From NCBI GenBank assembly GCA_031538895.1, contig JAVKLU010000071.1, forward strand, positions 41,477 through 105,476: a stretch of 64,000 bases of DNA. The letters are read 5' to 3'. Source of the stretch: JAVKLU01 sp031538895 (GTDB lineage: Bacteria; Pseudomonadota; Gammaproteobacteria; Burkholderiales; Burkholderiaceae). The notes under the pieces are model-generated. The model saw only the letters and a program-made list of their open reading frames with translations. It was not told where the DNA came from and searched no databases. A program made the position numbers and the translations under genes. This document shows, in pieces, positions 8,996 through 17,900 of this stretch. Numbering within the stretch: position 1 is the first letter of the stretch; every line of letters starts with the position of its first letter.

Positions 8996-10078
8996 ATGCA
9001 AGTTGATGTTCACTTGGGCGCAAGAGCGTATCCAATTCTGATTGAAGCAGGGTTGTTGGCAAAGCCGCAAAAATGGATTGATTTCATTCATGGCAAACAC
9101 GCGGTTATCGTGACCAATACTACCGTCGCGCCCCTTTATCTAGCGGCGCTGCAAAAAAATATTGTCCAGCATCATAAAAAGATCATCACCGTTGTGTTAG
9201 AGGATGGCGAAGCCTACAAGACTGGAACATCATTGATGCAGATTTTAGATGCCATGTTAGCGGCAAAGTGCGATCGTAAAACAACAGTCATTGCATTGGG
9301 CGGTGGGGTGATCGGTGATGTGGCTGGCTTGGCCGCAGCTTTGTATATGCGCGGTGTGACGTTAATTCAAATCCCAACGACTTTATTGTCGCAAGTGGAC
9401 TCGTCCGTCGGCGGTAAAACCGCGATCAATCACCCCTTGGGCAAAAATATGATCGGTGCTTTTCATCAGCCGATTGCCGTATTGATTGATCCCGACACCT
9501 TGACGACTTTGCCTAAGCGCGAATTGCGCTGCGGTCTAGCCGAAATGATTAAACATGGCGCTGCTTTAGATGCGCCATATTTTGAATGGATGCAAAATAA
9601 TACTAAAGCGATACTCGAGCTAGATTTATCCGCATTAGCAACCGGTATTGCCGAATCGTGTCGATTAAAAGCGGGCGTTGTCGAACGTGATGAACGTGAA
9701 TCTGGTGAACGCGCCTTGTTAAATTTTGGACATACTTTTGCCCACGCCATCGAAGTCGGCGCGGGTTACGGGACATGGTTTCACGGCGAAGCAGTCGCCG
9801 CTGGGATGGTGATCGCGGCACAGTTATCAAGCGCGGTCACGGGTTGTCCCAGCGAGGTGGGACAAAAAATTCAAGCATTGTTAGCGGAAGCCCATTTACC
9901 GCTTACTCCACCCAAAATGTCATTCGATCGCTGGTACGAGTTAATGTCGCTGGATAAAAAAAACAATGCAGGAAAAATTCATTTTGTATTGCTCGAGTCT
10001 TTAGGCGTCAGCCGTATTCAAGCGGTTGAACGGGAAACTTTGCAACAAAGTATGCAGGGTTTTACGGTTTCAGTTTGA
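8996..10078 (+). CDS. aroB: 3-dehydroquinate synthase AroB
   Basis: Converts DAHP to 3-dehydroquinate, the second step of the shikimate pathway, using NAD and a divalent metal. At 360 residues it has normal length. Seen are the NAD-binding VIALGGGVIGDVAGLAAA, the PTTLLSQVDSSVGGKT segment, the substrate Lys in GLAEMIKHG and the metal-ligand region LNFGHTFAHAIE with WFHGEAVAAGM. It is paired with aroK upstream. Confidence 0.95.
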   Translation: MQVDVHLGARAYPILIEAGLLAKPQKWIDFIHGKHAVIVTNTTVAPLYLAALQKNIVQHHKKIITVVLEDGEAYKTGTSLMQILDAMLAAKCDRKTTVIALGGGVIGDVAGLAAALYMRGVTLIQIPTTLLSQVDSSVGGKTAINHPLGKNMIGAFHQPIAVLIDPDTLTTLPKRELRCGLAEMIKHGAALDAPYFEWMQNNTKAILELDLSALATGIAESCRLKAGVVERDERESGERALLNFGHTFAHAIEVGAGYGTWFHGEAVAAGMVIAAQLSSAVTGCPSEVGQKIQALLAEAHLPLTPPKMSFDRWYELMSLDKKNNAGKIHFVLLESLGVSRIQAVERETLQQSMQGFTVSV

Positions 10079-10161
10079 CTCTTCGCGTTTATTTCTGTTG
10101 CCAATTGGAACGACAAACTTTAAAAAAACTTTATTAACACATTTATGACGCAAGCAATTTG

Positions 10162-11331
10162 ATGGTAAAAAAATTAACGCTACCGGACTTTTCTGCCCCT
10201 TGCCAGCTATTGGGCGGTTTATCCATCAATTTATTCATGCGCGACTATTGGCAGAAAAAACCCCTGCTCGTGCGTCAAGCGTTTACGAACTTCTCCGCTG
10301 GAATTACTTTGGAAGAAATTCAAAAAATCGCCGCAAATCGATTCACCGAATCGCGCTTGGTGCGCAAAACCTTAAATGACTGGTCACTGACCCATGGGCC
10401 AATTGAAAAGCTGCCCTCAATTCAAGATACAAAATGGACGGTACTCTTGCAAAGTATCAATTTACAAATTGAACCTGCACACAAACTGCTGTCGCACTTT
10501 CGATTTTTACCTGACGCGCGTTTGGACGATGTGATGCTGAGCTTTGCCACAAAGGGTGGGGGAGTGGGGCCGCACTTTGATTCGTATGACGTGTTTCTGG
10601 TGCAAGCGCACGGCGAACGGCAATGGCGGATTAGTGGGCAAAAGGATTTACGGATGATTGAGGGGCTGGCTTTAAAAATTTTAAGTCACTTCACGCCTGA
10701 ACAAGAATGGGTGTTAGCGCCAGGCGATATGCTCTATTTACCCCCAATGTACTGTCACGAGGGTATCGCACTGAACGAGTGCATGACTTATTCAGTGGGT
10801 TTTCGCGCCCATACTTATCAGGAATTAGGCGAAGGTTTTTTAACCTATCTTGCTGACGAGATGGTTTGGCAAGGGCGTTATGCGGATCCGGAACTAAAGG
10901 CGACGCAGACGCCCGCAAAGCTAGAAGATCGATTGATTGACAAAGTACAAACCGCACTGGCTAAAAGGCAAGCCGCGCCGGAAGACTTAGAGATTTTTTT
11001 AGGCGAGTATTTAAGCGAACCAAAAGCTTGCGTCAGTTTTGAGTCGCCAAAAAAACTTTATCCCCGAAATCAATTTGATTCAGCGGCAGGGAAGATGGGT
11101 TTAGGATTTGCGATGGGGACGCGCATGCTCTATCGAAAAGGTTTATTTTTTATTAACGGCGAATCATTTTTAGTCAAAAGCAGTGATAAAACCTATTTGA
11201 ATTTTTTTGCAGATCAACAGTATTTAGAACAAGCCGACTTTCAAAAAACCAGCGCATCGCTTAAAGAGACACTTTATGACTGGTATTGCTGCGGTTGGAT
11301 TACTCTAGTTTCGGATGCTCAATCAAACTAG
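10162..11331 (+). CDS. roxA: Cupin/JmjC ribosomal oxygenase (50S L16 3-hydroxylase, RoxA/YcfD-like)
   Basis: Predicted Fe(II)/2-oxoglutarate-dependent arginine hydroxylase acting on ribosomal protein L16. It is 389 residues from the ATG at 10162; the TTG just before it is less likely. The N-terminus FMRDYWQKKPLLVRQAF is typical of the YcfD/RoxA family. The iron site shows as the HxD motif in GPHFDSYDVFLVQ and a distal His in LPPMYCHEG. The C-terminal part from about residue 210 is the dimerisation and winged-helix region. It stands alone between aroB and a decayed stretch. Confidence 0.88.
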   Translation: MVKKLTLPDFSAPCQLLGGLSINLFMRDYWQKKPLLVRQAFTNFSAGITLEEIQKIAANRFTESRLVRKTLNDWSLTHGPIEKLPSIQDTKWTVLLQSINLQIEPAHKLLSHFRFLPDARLDDVMLSFATKGGGVGPHFDSYDVFLVQAHGERQWRISGQKDLRMIEGLALKILSHFTPEQEWVLAPGDMLYLPPMYCHEGIALNECMTYSVGFRAHTYQELGEGFLTYLADEMVWQGRYADPELKATQTPAKLEDRLIDKVQTALAKRQAAPEDLEIFLGEYLSEPKACVSFESPKKLYPRNQFDSAAGKMGLGFAMGTRMLYRKGLFFINGESFLVKSSDKTYLNFFADQQYLEQADFQKTSASLKETLYDWYCCGWITLVSDAQSN

Positions 11332-11434
11332 GATTAAGAGCGAAGGCTCTTTGTCGACGTTTTGTTGACAAGGGTAGTCGTCTCGATTGTTTGCGGCTTA
11401 TCTTTTATACTAAAGTATTCATCGGACTTGCTAA

Positions 11435-11647
11435 TTTTTCCCTGGCATTGGAAACAATGAAGATGATTTAAGTAGACACGGAATTCCCGATACTGCCATT
11501 GATTGGCTAAGGGCTACCCCAGCCAATTCTCGCAAAGTTCTTTTGCACAGAAAAGAAGCTGAAACAGTGGCCTTAAACGTCGATTTAACTCGCTTAGGCA
11601 ACTATATGAGATTTTTTTCGACTGGAAACAACCTTAAAGAAGCGTAA
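11435..11647 (+). pseudogene. Possible C-terminal remnant of a VirB4/TraC-like conjugation ATPase
   Basis: An open frame of 70 codons without a start codon ends at the TAA at 11645-11647. It reads AIDWLRATPANSRKVLLHRK followed by VALNVDLTRLG and FFSTGNNLKEA. This has the shape of the last segment of VirB4-like ATPases (an I-K/R-x-G-type strand, then V-x-L-x-L-D-L, then a Leu-Ser-Gly-like turn). The match is from memory and weak. Upstream there is no Walker motif, and a stop lies at 11432-11434. It could be a chance open frame. Confidence 0.28.
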
Positions 11648-11693
11648 TTTCGCATCCGAAAACAAGTTTTGACTAGGCTTTTCGGATGCGAAA
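11648..11693. repeat. Perfect 15-bp inverted repeat (hairpin)
   Basis: Arm tttcgcatccgaaaa (11648-11662) and its exact reverse complement (11679-11693) are separated by 16 bases. The right arm runs into A residues and the left arm starts with T, so no T-run follows the stem on either strand. A standard terminator is therefore doubtful. It could be a terminal repeat of a decayed element or a protein-binding site. Confidence 0.6.
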
Positions 11694-11998
11694 AAAAACA
11701 ACATAGGAGTAGTTCAGCATTTCTGGGGTAAGTTGCATCGTTCAAATTCCCCAAGGGGTTTTGAGTGATTACGCTAGTGAGATTAGCGCCAGTGGGGTGA
11801 CTTATCAAGTTATCTTAGACAGCGGGGCTTAAGGCGTGGCAGGTGGGGAAAGTAGGATAACGGCTTCGCTAGATTTCTTATAAAATCTTTGTCCGCTTAT
11901 TACAAGGATTTTCCGGTTTAATTCTCGCACCTAAATTACATTGTCGTGCAGTTAACATAATATAAATTATGCGGCAACTATTACTATTTATGTAAATA

Positions 11999-12967
11999 TC
12001 AAGTCGACTTGTTTTTTAGTAAGCTAATCAATTGCGGCACAATTTCAAATAAGTCACCCACAATCGCGTAATCAGCGATTTGCATAATCGGCGCGTCAGG
12101 ATCTTTATTGATCGCCACAATAGTTTTGGAGTCTTTCATTCCTGCCAGATGCTGTATCGCCCCCGAAATCCCAATAGCAATATAGAGTTCTGGCGCAATA
12201 ATTTTGCCCGTCTGTCCTACTTGACAATCGTTGGCAACAAAACCAGCATCAACCGCTGCCCGTGACGCGCCCACTGCGGCACCTAAAACCTGGGCTAAAG
12301 ATTCAATCAAAGCGAAGTTTTCAGTCGAACCTAATCCGCGCCCACCACTGACCACAATTCGAGCGGACGTCAGTTCGGGGCGATCTGATGTAGTGGTTTT
12401 GTTATGCAAAAAACGACTGAGGTTTTGTAATGCCGCTGGAGGTTTGGCGATGATTTTTACCGAAGTTTCTGCCGCACTTTGCGCTGCGCTTGCCAAAAAA
12501 GGAAATGCTGTCGTAACTATGGTTAAAATTTGTTTTTGCTCTGGTGTTTCGATCTGTACCAAAACACTGCCCGCATAAATAGCGCGGGTATAGCTGCGTT
12601 CACCATGAACGGCAACCACATTCGATACTTGGCCAATACCCAATAATCCTGCGACTCGCGGCGCAATATTTTTGCCGGCTGATGTTCCAGCGCACCAAAA
12701 ATGCGAGTAATCTGCCATCATCGCAACGATTACAGGCGCGCATTCTTCGGCTAAAAAATATTCGTATTGCGGCGCATCACAACTAATAACACTATCGATA
12801 CCGGCAATTTTTGCGGCTTGTTGCGCAATATTTTGGATGTTGTGCCCCATCAGCAATAGGTCAATTGATGCGGTAATTTTTTGTGCCGCAACAATCAGCG
12901 CTAAGGTGGCGGGAAGAATTTTTTTGTGATCGTGCTCAACCAATATTAAATGACGAATCGCGCTCAT
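11999..12967 (-). CDS. etfA: Electron transfer flavoprotein alpha subunit
   Basis: FAD-binding subunit of the heterodimeric electron transfer flavoprotein that carries electrons from acyl-CoA and other dehydrogenases to ETF:quinone oxidoreductase. It is 322 residues. The C-terminal FAD domain shows IVVSGGRGLGS, GASRAAVDAGFV, VGQTGKIIAPELYIAIGISGAIQHL and AINKDPDAPIMQIADYAIV, all strongly conserved in EtfA. It overlaps etfB by 4 bases (12964-12967). Confidence 0.95.
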   Translation of the reverse strand: MSAIRHLILVEHDHKKILPATLALIVAAQKITASIDLLLMGHNIQNIAQQAAKIAGIDSVISCDAPQYEYFLAEECAPVIVAMMADYSHFWCAGTSAGKNIAPRVAGLLGIGQVSNVVAVHGERSYTRAIYAGSVLVQIETPEQKQILTIVTTAFPFLASAAQSAAETSVKIIAKPPAALQNLSRFLHNKTTTSDRPELTSARIVVSGGRGLGSTENFALIESLAQVLGAAVGASRAAVDAGFVANDCQVGQTGKIIAPELYIAIGISGAIQHLAGMKDSKTIVAINKDPDAPIMQIADYAIVGDLFEIVPQLISLLKNKST

Positions 12968-13719
12968 GCCCAGCCCTCCTTCTCAAAAACACTCATCAAT
13001 ACCGCCGCGTCAGCCAACGCCTTACATTCATTCTTGCGTGGCGTTGGGGTGAAAAAATTCACGGCAGTGCTTTGTGGCGACAAGCGGAGTCCTAAACTAT
13101 CTAAGGGGATAATTTCTAAGGTTTTTTTCTTGGCTTTCATAATATTAGGCAAAGACGCATAACGCGGTGTATTCAAGCGTAAATCAGTACTGACAATTGC
13201 CGGCAAGGGTAGCGACAAGGTTTCTAGCCCGCCATCGATTTCGCGCGTCACTTCGATTTCTTCGTTTGCTTGAGTGACTGTTAATTTCGACGCGAAGGTC
13301 GCTTGCGGCCAGTTTTTTAACCCCGCCAAAATTTGCGCCGTTTGATTATTATCACCATCGATTGCTTGTTTTCCCATCAGCACGATTTTGGCTTGCTCTT
13401 TATCAATCAAGGCCGCTAAGGCTTTGGCTAAATTAATCGGCTCTAAATGGTTTTCAGACTCAAGCAAAATCGCGCGATCGGCGCCAATGGCAAGCGCGTT
13501 GCGCAATACATCTTGTGATGCATTAGAGCCAATCGAAACAACGATTACTTCTTGAGCGAGCCCGGCTTCTTTTAATCGAACAGCTTCTTCGACGGCAATT
13601 TCATCGAATGGGTTCATGCTCATTTTGACATTTTGAGTCTCGACAGCGCTTCCATCCGCAAGAACGCGAACTTTAACGTTGTAATCAATCACACGTTTCA
13701 CTGCGACTAAAATTTTCAT
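12964..13719 (-). CDS. etfB: Electron transfer flavoprotein beta subunit
   Basis: AMP-binding subunit of the electron transfer flavoprotein. It is 251 residues from the ATG at 13719 (MKILVAVKRVIDYNVKV), preceded by a GAGAGAG ribosome site. A TTG four codons further out is less likely. Conserved elements are MSMNPFDEIAVEEAVRLKE, LMGKQAIDGDNNQTAQILA and the C-terminal IMKAKKKTLEII docking loop. First gene of the etfBA operon, divergent from hemX. Confidence 0.95.
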   Translation of the reverse strand: MKILVAVKRVIDYNVKVRVLADGSAVETQNVKMSMNPFDEIAVEEAVRLKEAGLAQEVIVVSIGSNASQDVLRNALAIGADRAILLESENHLEPINLAKALAALIDKEQAKIVLMGKQAIDGDNNQTAQILAGLKNWPQATFASKLTVTQANEEIEVTREIDGGLETLSLPLPAIVSTDLRLNTPRYASLPNIMKAKKKTLEIIPLDSLGLRLSPQSTAVNFFTPTPRKNECKALADAAVLMSVFEKEGWA

Positions 13720-13877
13720 ACGCTCTCTCAAAATTATTGTTGATTACGACTGGATTAAAAAGATTCTGTATTATAAAAATTTAGAAAACAAATTTACCGC
13801 CTCAAGAATTTTTAATATTCAAAGTAGAATGCGCGGCGGTGATTTGTGGGTTTTCTTATTCTTATTCATTCAAAAAT

Positions 13878-14795
13878 ATGACAGAAACAGTGGTTAATCC
13901 TTGGTCAAGGCGCGTGCGTTTGATTGTTTGCGCAATCTTCGTTGTAATGGCGTTGGGATATGTTTGGAATTTACAAAATACACTGTCGCAACAATATGAC
14001 GAAATTAAAATTCAACAGAACAATTGGCAACAAAAACAGCAGCAATTAAATGATCGCTTAACTCAGCAAGAAGCCCTGTTACGCACATTAGATGGTAACT
14101 TTGCCAGCGTCAACGCACAGCCTGAAACCTGGGTGCTTTTAGATTTAGAGCAAACACTGGGCTTGGTCAATCAAAAACTACAAATACAAGGCTCTGTTGA
14201 AGCCAGTTTAACTTTGTTAGATTTAGCGCGCCGTCGCCTTGATAACGCACGAATTCCTCACAAAGAAACGGTGAAGAATGCGCTTGCTCAAGATATGGCC
14301 TTGCTGCGCACGTACCGCACCCGCGACACGAGTGATTTATTTACGCAGATCGATAGTCTGTTGAAAATAATTGACGACCTACCCTTGAAGCTAGAACTAA
14401 CTTCAGACCCTGCGAAAATTAAGAATGTCAAAAAAACAGAAACCCCCTTTGATATTCACGCCTTAATGAATAGTTGGTGGATTGATTTGCGCAATTTAAT
14501 TAGATTAAATCCAGTTGGTGATGGTACTCTAATGTCAACGACCCAAATGAATTTGGTGCGCAGCCAATTACGCCTAAACTTACTGACCGCACGCATGGCA
14601 GTTTTGATGCAACAATCTTCATTAGCGCAGCAACAATTGCAGCATGTTGAGAAAACGCTCAACATGCATGCAGACATTAGGGCTTCTGTGGTCAAAGAAA
14701 CCCTCGCTTTATTAAGTCGCTCCAGAGAAGAAGCGCAAAAAATAGGCGTTCCTGCCTTAACCAGAACTTTGGCGGAAATTCAAAAATTGCGTTAA
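13878..14795 (+). CDS. hemX: HemX-like membrane protein (annotated in relatives as uroporphyrinogen-III C-methyltransferase)
   Basis: A 305-residue protein of the HemX family. One membrane helix lies near the N-terminus (residues about 10-30), followed by a Gln-rich coiled coil (about 32-70) and a helical periplasmic domain with WWIDLRNLIRLNPV, characteristic of the family. Despite the common database name it has no methyltransferase fold. The ATG at 13878 is preferred; a GTG at 13839 would add 13 residues before the membrane helix. The hemC/hemD genes that usually precede hemX are not here. It is divergent from etfB and 33 bases before gltX. Confidence 0.8.
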   Translation: MTETVVNPWSRRVRLIVCAIFVVMALGYVWNLQNTLSQQYDEIKIQQNNWQQKQQQLNDRLTQQEALLRTLDGNFASVNAQPETWVLLDLEQTLGLVNQKLQIQGSVEASLTLLDLARRRLDNARIPHKETVKNALAQDMALLRTYRTRDTSDLFTQIDSLLKIIDDLPLKLELTSDPAKIKNVKKTETPFDIHALMNSWWIDLRNLIRLNPVGDGTLMSTTQMNLVRSQLRLNLLTARMAVLMQQSSLAQQQLQHVEKTLNMHADIRASVVKETLALLSRSREEAQKIGVPALTRTLAEIQKLR

Positions 14796-14828
14796 TTCTG
14801 TCCCTAGAATAATTAAGCCCTTCCCTTT

Positions 14829-16247
14829 ATGACTGTCCGAACTCGATTTGCCCCTAGTCCAACTGGTTTTTTACACTTAGGCGGCGCGCGCACCGCACTT
14901 TTTACTTGGGCGTTTGCCCGCCATTACGGCGGTACATTCGTACTGCGAATAGAGGATACCGATCGGGAGCGTTCAACACCAGAGGCGGTCCAAGCGATTT
15001 TGGAGAGTATGAAATGGTTAGGGCTTGAGCACGACGAAGGCCCTTACTTTCAAACTCAACGCATGGAGCGCTATCAAGCAGTGATTGCGCAAATGCTCAA
15101 AGACGGTTCGGCTTACTATTGCTACAGCTCTATAGAGGAACTTGAAGAAATGCGTGAGGCTTGCCGCCTGCGCGGTGAAAAACCTCGCTATAACGGAACA
15201 TGGCGCCCAGAAGTGGGGAAAAAATTACCTTCGGTTCCAGAAAATCGACAAGCCGTGGTGCGATTTAAAAATCCCTTAGATGGCGTGGTCACTTGGGATG
15301 ATGCCGTCAAAGGAGTTATCAGTATCGCGAACAGCGAAATGGATGACTTAATCATCGCCCGCGCGGACGGATCCCCCACCTATAATTTTTGCGTTGTGGT
15401 CGACGACTGGGACATGAAAATCACCCATGTTACTCGTGGCGATGATCATGTTAACAATACGCCACGCCAGATCAATATTTTAAAATCCCTAGGGGCAGCG
15501 ATACCTGTTTATGCGCATATTCCAATGATTTTGGGAAATGATGGGGAGAAATTGTCTAAACGTCATGGCGCGGTAAGTGTTATTGAATACCAAAAAGATT
15601 ACTTACCTGAAGCAATGCTCAATTATTTGGCGCGACTAGGATTTGGTCATGGTGATGATGAAATTTTCTCAATGAAGCAGTTTAGTCAATGGTTTGATTT
15701 ATCAGGCTTATCACGTTCGCCGGCGCAATTTAGTTTTGAAAAATTATCTTGGGTCAACACTCATTATTTGAAACAAGCAGATAACCAAGTCTTGGCAACA
15801 ATCATCAAGGAACGCTGGAATGAAGACAACTTTGAGTATCAGACAAACCCTCAACTAGGTGAGGTAATTGCTTTAATGAAGGGGCGGGTAAGCACCTTGA
15901 CTGAACTTGCGAGCGCTTGTCAAATGTTTTATCAACCCGAAACTCCGGCAAAAGAGTTGTGGGAGCTGCATTTCAATCCTCAAATTACGGAAATTTTACA
16001 AAAATATCGATTTCAACTGGATATCATCGATTGGGACATCACAAGTTTGAGTTTGAATTTAAAGAATATCGTGACGCAACATCAATTAAAAATGCCTCAA
16101 TTAGCGATTCCTCTACGGCTACTTCTTTTGGGAAATACTCAGACACCATCAATTGATGCGGTACAAATGGTTTTAGGGCGTCAAATAACGTGCGCTCGGA
16201 TCGACAATCACTTAAATAAGGCAAAAAATACATCTGCAACAGACTAA
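14829..16247 (+). CDS. gltX: Glutamyl-tRNA synthetase
   Basis: Class I aminoacyl-tRNA synthetase charging tRNA-Glu. It is 472 residues. The HIGH-type motif is in PSPTGFLHLGGARTAL, the KMSKS-type motif is KLSKRHG, and RIEDTDRERSTPEA is the conserved N-terminal GluRS block. ITHVTRGDDHVNNTPRQ marks the discriminating GluRS. Length is normal. The C-terminal third is the anticodon-binding helical domain. Confidence 0.96.
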   Translation: MTVRTRFAPSPTGFLHLGGARTALFTWAFARHYGGTFVLRIEDTDRERSTPEAVQAILESMKWLGLEHDEGPYFQTQRMERYQAVIAQMLKDGSAYYCYSSIEELEEMREACRLRGEKPRYNGTWRPEVGKKLPSVPENRQAVVRFKNPLDGVVTWDDAVKGVISIANSEMDDLIIARADGSPTYNFCVVVDDWDMKITHVTRGDDHVNNTPRQINILKSLGAAIPVYAHIPMILGNDGEKLSKRHGAVSVIEYQKDYLPEAMLNYLARLGFGHGDDEIFSMKQFSQWFDLSGLSRSPAQFSFEKLSWVNTHYLKQADNQVLATIIKERWNEDNFEYQTNPQLGEVIALMKGRVSTLTELASACQMFYQPETPAKELWELHFNPQITEILQKYRFQLDIIDWDITSLSLNLKNIVTQHQLKMPQLAIPLRLLLLGNTQTPSIDAVQMVLGRQITCARIDNHLNKAKNTSATD

Positions 16248-16315
16248 TTCCTTCACTTTTTACTGATTGAAGTAAATATTTTTAACAAAATATTCAAATA
16301 AATTAAGTAGTTAGG

Positions 16316-16343
16316 TGACTTTTTTATAAAAGCACAGTAGAAT
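16316..16343 (+). promoter_or_regulatory. Possible sigma-70 promoter of the fimV-like gene
   Basis: TGACTT (16316-16321) and TAGAAT (16338-16343) are separated by 16 bases and lie 110 bases upstream of the fimV-like start. The -10 is good and the -35 moderate. Confidence 0.4.
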
Positions 16344-16369
16344 GCGGCTGTAACTCTATTGAGATGTGT

Positions 16370-16402
16370 CAATAAGCTCTTTTAAATAAGAGAGTCTTAT
16401 TG
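16370..16402 (+). promoter_or_regulatory. Hairpin in the leader of the fimV-like gene
   Basis: caataag at 16370-16376 pairs with cttattg at 16396-16402. An inner ctctt/aagag pairing continues the stem. The hairpin lies between the predicted promoter and the ATG and has no T-run, so it looks like a leader structure rather than a terminator of gltX. Confidence 0.35.
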
Positions 16403-16452
16403 GACAGCTCGAACAATTTAGATTAGTTTTTTTTGGGAACTCAGAGGTTATT

Positions 16453-17814
16453 ATGGCCAATCAATGTGTTAAAAATTTCATCACATCAGCAAAATTAATT
16501 GCTCCGCTGTTAATAGTATCTGGTTTTTTAATTCAAAATTCAGGATACGCCGTTCAAAAAGTCACTTCAGACACTTCTTTAAAAGATGTTCGTTTGGCAT
16601 TAAACGTTGCCGAAAACTATTACGGGCTCCCCTCTTACGATTTAATTTCTTCAGTACCTGTTGCGCCGAAGACACCGAGCTCTTCTTTTTTGCGTGAACT
16701 GACTCTGGCGCAAAGATCGAGCTTTGAACAAAACACAGGTAACGCCCCTGTTGACGATACCCAAGAAGATCCAAATTTAGTGCCACTTGCTAATTCTCGT
16801 CAAAAATTATTGCTTGAGGGTGAAAATATTGCCGCAGCGACTAATGCAAATACAGACGATGATATTGATGCAATTGACGCAAATGGACAAAAAATTCAAC
16901 TCTTGCCTTTAGAGGATGAGCCAGCAGCTCAGGCTGATATTCCACAAACTACGGATAATGCACTGCCCCCGATTCCTGCTTCCAATGCGCGTTTGGTGAA
17001 TCCAGAATCGCAAATTATTTTACCTCCCCCACCTAGGCCGCAAGAGGCGGCAAAAACTCCATTTGTTGTTGCGTCTGAACCATCTCCTGTCCCTGTACCG
17101 GCTATTGTAGCAGCTCCGGCTGCACCGGCACCGGCTATTGCATCAGCTCCAGTTGCACCAGCTCTAGTTATTACACCATCACCTAAACCAGTTGCTCAAG
17201 TTGCACCGGTCGCCCAAGAAAAAGGGGCGAAAGTTATAGCTCCTGTAACACCTGCAATTACAAACCCTGCTTACACGGCGAAACGAGGTGATACCTTAGG
17301 AAAAATTAGTGATTTAGTACCGTCATCTGGACTCACTTCAGCGCAAAAATTAGTTGCTTTGTACAACCGTAATCCTTCGGCTTTTCTTGATAAAAACATG
17401 AACCGATTGATCGTTGGTTCGTCAATAAATTTAGATGAATTAAACGACTATCCATCTAATGCAGCTGCACGGAAAGAGGTTGCTTCACAGTATGCGCGCT
17501 ACTTAGGAAGTTTCGATACCAAAAAACCGGTACTAGATAATGTTAAAATTGCAAAAACACCTGTCGAAACTGCACCAAAAACTGATATTGTGAATATTCC
17601 CGCAACTGTAGAGACTATAGCAAGCACTCCTATAATCGAAACAAAAATTTTACCTCCTATTCAAGCTTCTAATCAATCGAATATTGAAGTGATGCCTGCA
17701 GAAAAAAGCAGCGGACGTTCGATTACGATTGCTTTAATTGCTTTGATCCTCGCGGCTCTAGGCGGTTATGTTTTCTTAAGAATCCGAAGTCGTAACAGAA
17801 TTCCTTTGGACTAA
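16453..17814 (+). CDS. FimV-like protein with LysM-type domain and C-terminal membrane anchor
   Basis: A 453-residue envelope protein of FimV-like architecture. The N-terminal segment to about residue 35 is a signal peptide or anchor. A short FimV N-terminal-like region follows (LRELTLAQRSS). Next is a long low-complexity Pro/Ala stretch (about 170-265). A LysM-like domain starts at about residue 274 (YTAKRGDTLGKISDLV, LVALYNRNPSAFLDKN, LIVGSSINL). One membrane helix lies near 428-446 before a basic tail. Full FimV proteins are longer and carry a cytoplasmic TPR domain, which is missing here. Such proteins bind peptidoglycan and organise polar or pilus machinery; that role is inferred. The ATG has GAGGTTATT upstream as a weak ribosome site. 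Confidence 0.72.
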   Translation: MANQCVKNFITSAKLIAPLLIVSGFLIQNSGYAVQKVTSDTSLKDVRLALNVAENYYGLPSYDLISSVPVAPKTPSSSFLRELTLAQRSSFEQNTGNAPVDDTQEDPNLVPLANSRQKLLLEGENIAAATNANTDDDIDAIDANGQKIQLLPLEDEPAAQADIPQTTDNALPPIPASNARLVNPESQIILPPPPRPQEAAKTPFVVASEPSPVPVPAIVAAPAAPAPAIASAPVAPALVITPSPKPVAQVAPVAQEKGAKVIAPVTPAITNPAYTAKRGDTLGKISDLVPSSGLTSAQKLVALYNRNPSAFLDKNMNRLIVGSSINLDELNDYPSNAAARKEVASQYARYLGSFDTKKPVLDNVKIAKTPVETAPKTDIVNIPATVETIASTPIIETKILPPIQASNQSNIEVMPAEKSSGRSITIALIALILAALGGYVFLRIRSRNRIPLD

Positions 17815-17832
17815 TTACCTCTCTAGATTACA

Positions 17833-17866
17833 CAAACAGCCCCTTTTTAGGGGTTGTTTGCATTTT
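17833..17866 (+). terminator. Probable terminator after the fimV-like gene
   Basis: caaacagcccc (17833-17843) pairs with ggggttgtttg (17850-17860) with one G-U pair, followed by a T-containing tail. It is 18 bases after the stop. Confidence 0.6.
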
Positions 17867-17900
17867 AGTATTACTATCTGCGTTTATTTATTTGCTCTCT

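Larger units (their letters stand above)
11332..11998 (+). other. Gene-poor, probably decayed stretch between roxA and etfA
   Basis: These 667 bases lie between the roxA stop and the etfA stop. No complete gene is visible. The left half contains an open fragment without a start codon (11435-11647) that reads like the tail of a VirB4-family ATPase. A perfect inverted repeat follows (11648-11693). Another short open piece ends near 11830 (GVTYQVILDSGA then stop) and resembles nothing I can name. The pattern fits a degraded mobile element. Confidence 0.5.

Noticed and set aside
11648..11693. Inverted repeat as a Rho-independent terminator of roxA or etfA
   Set aside because: The T-run needed after the stem is missing in both directions; A residues follow on the + strand. 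Kept only as a repeat.
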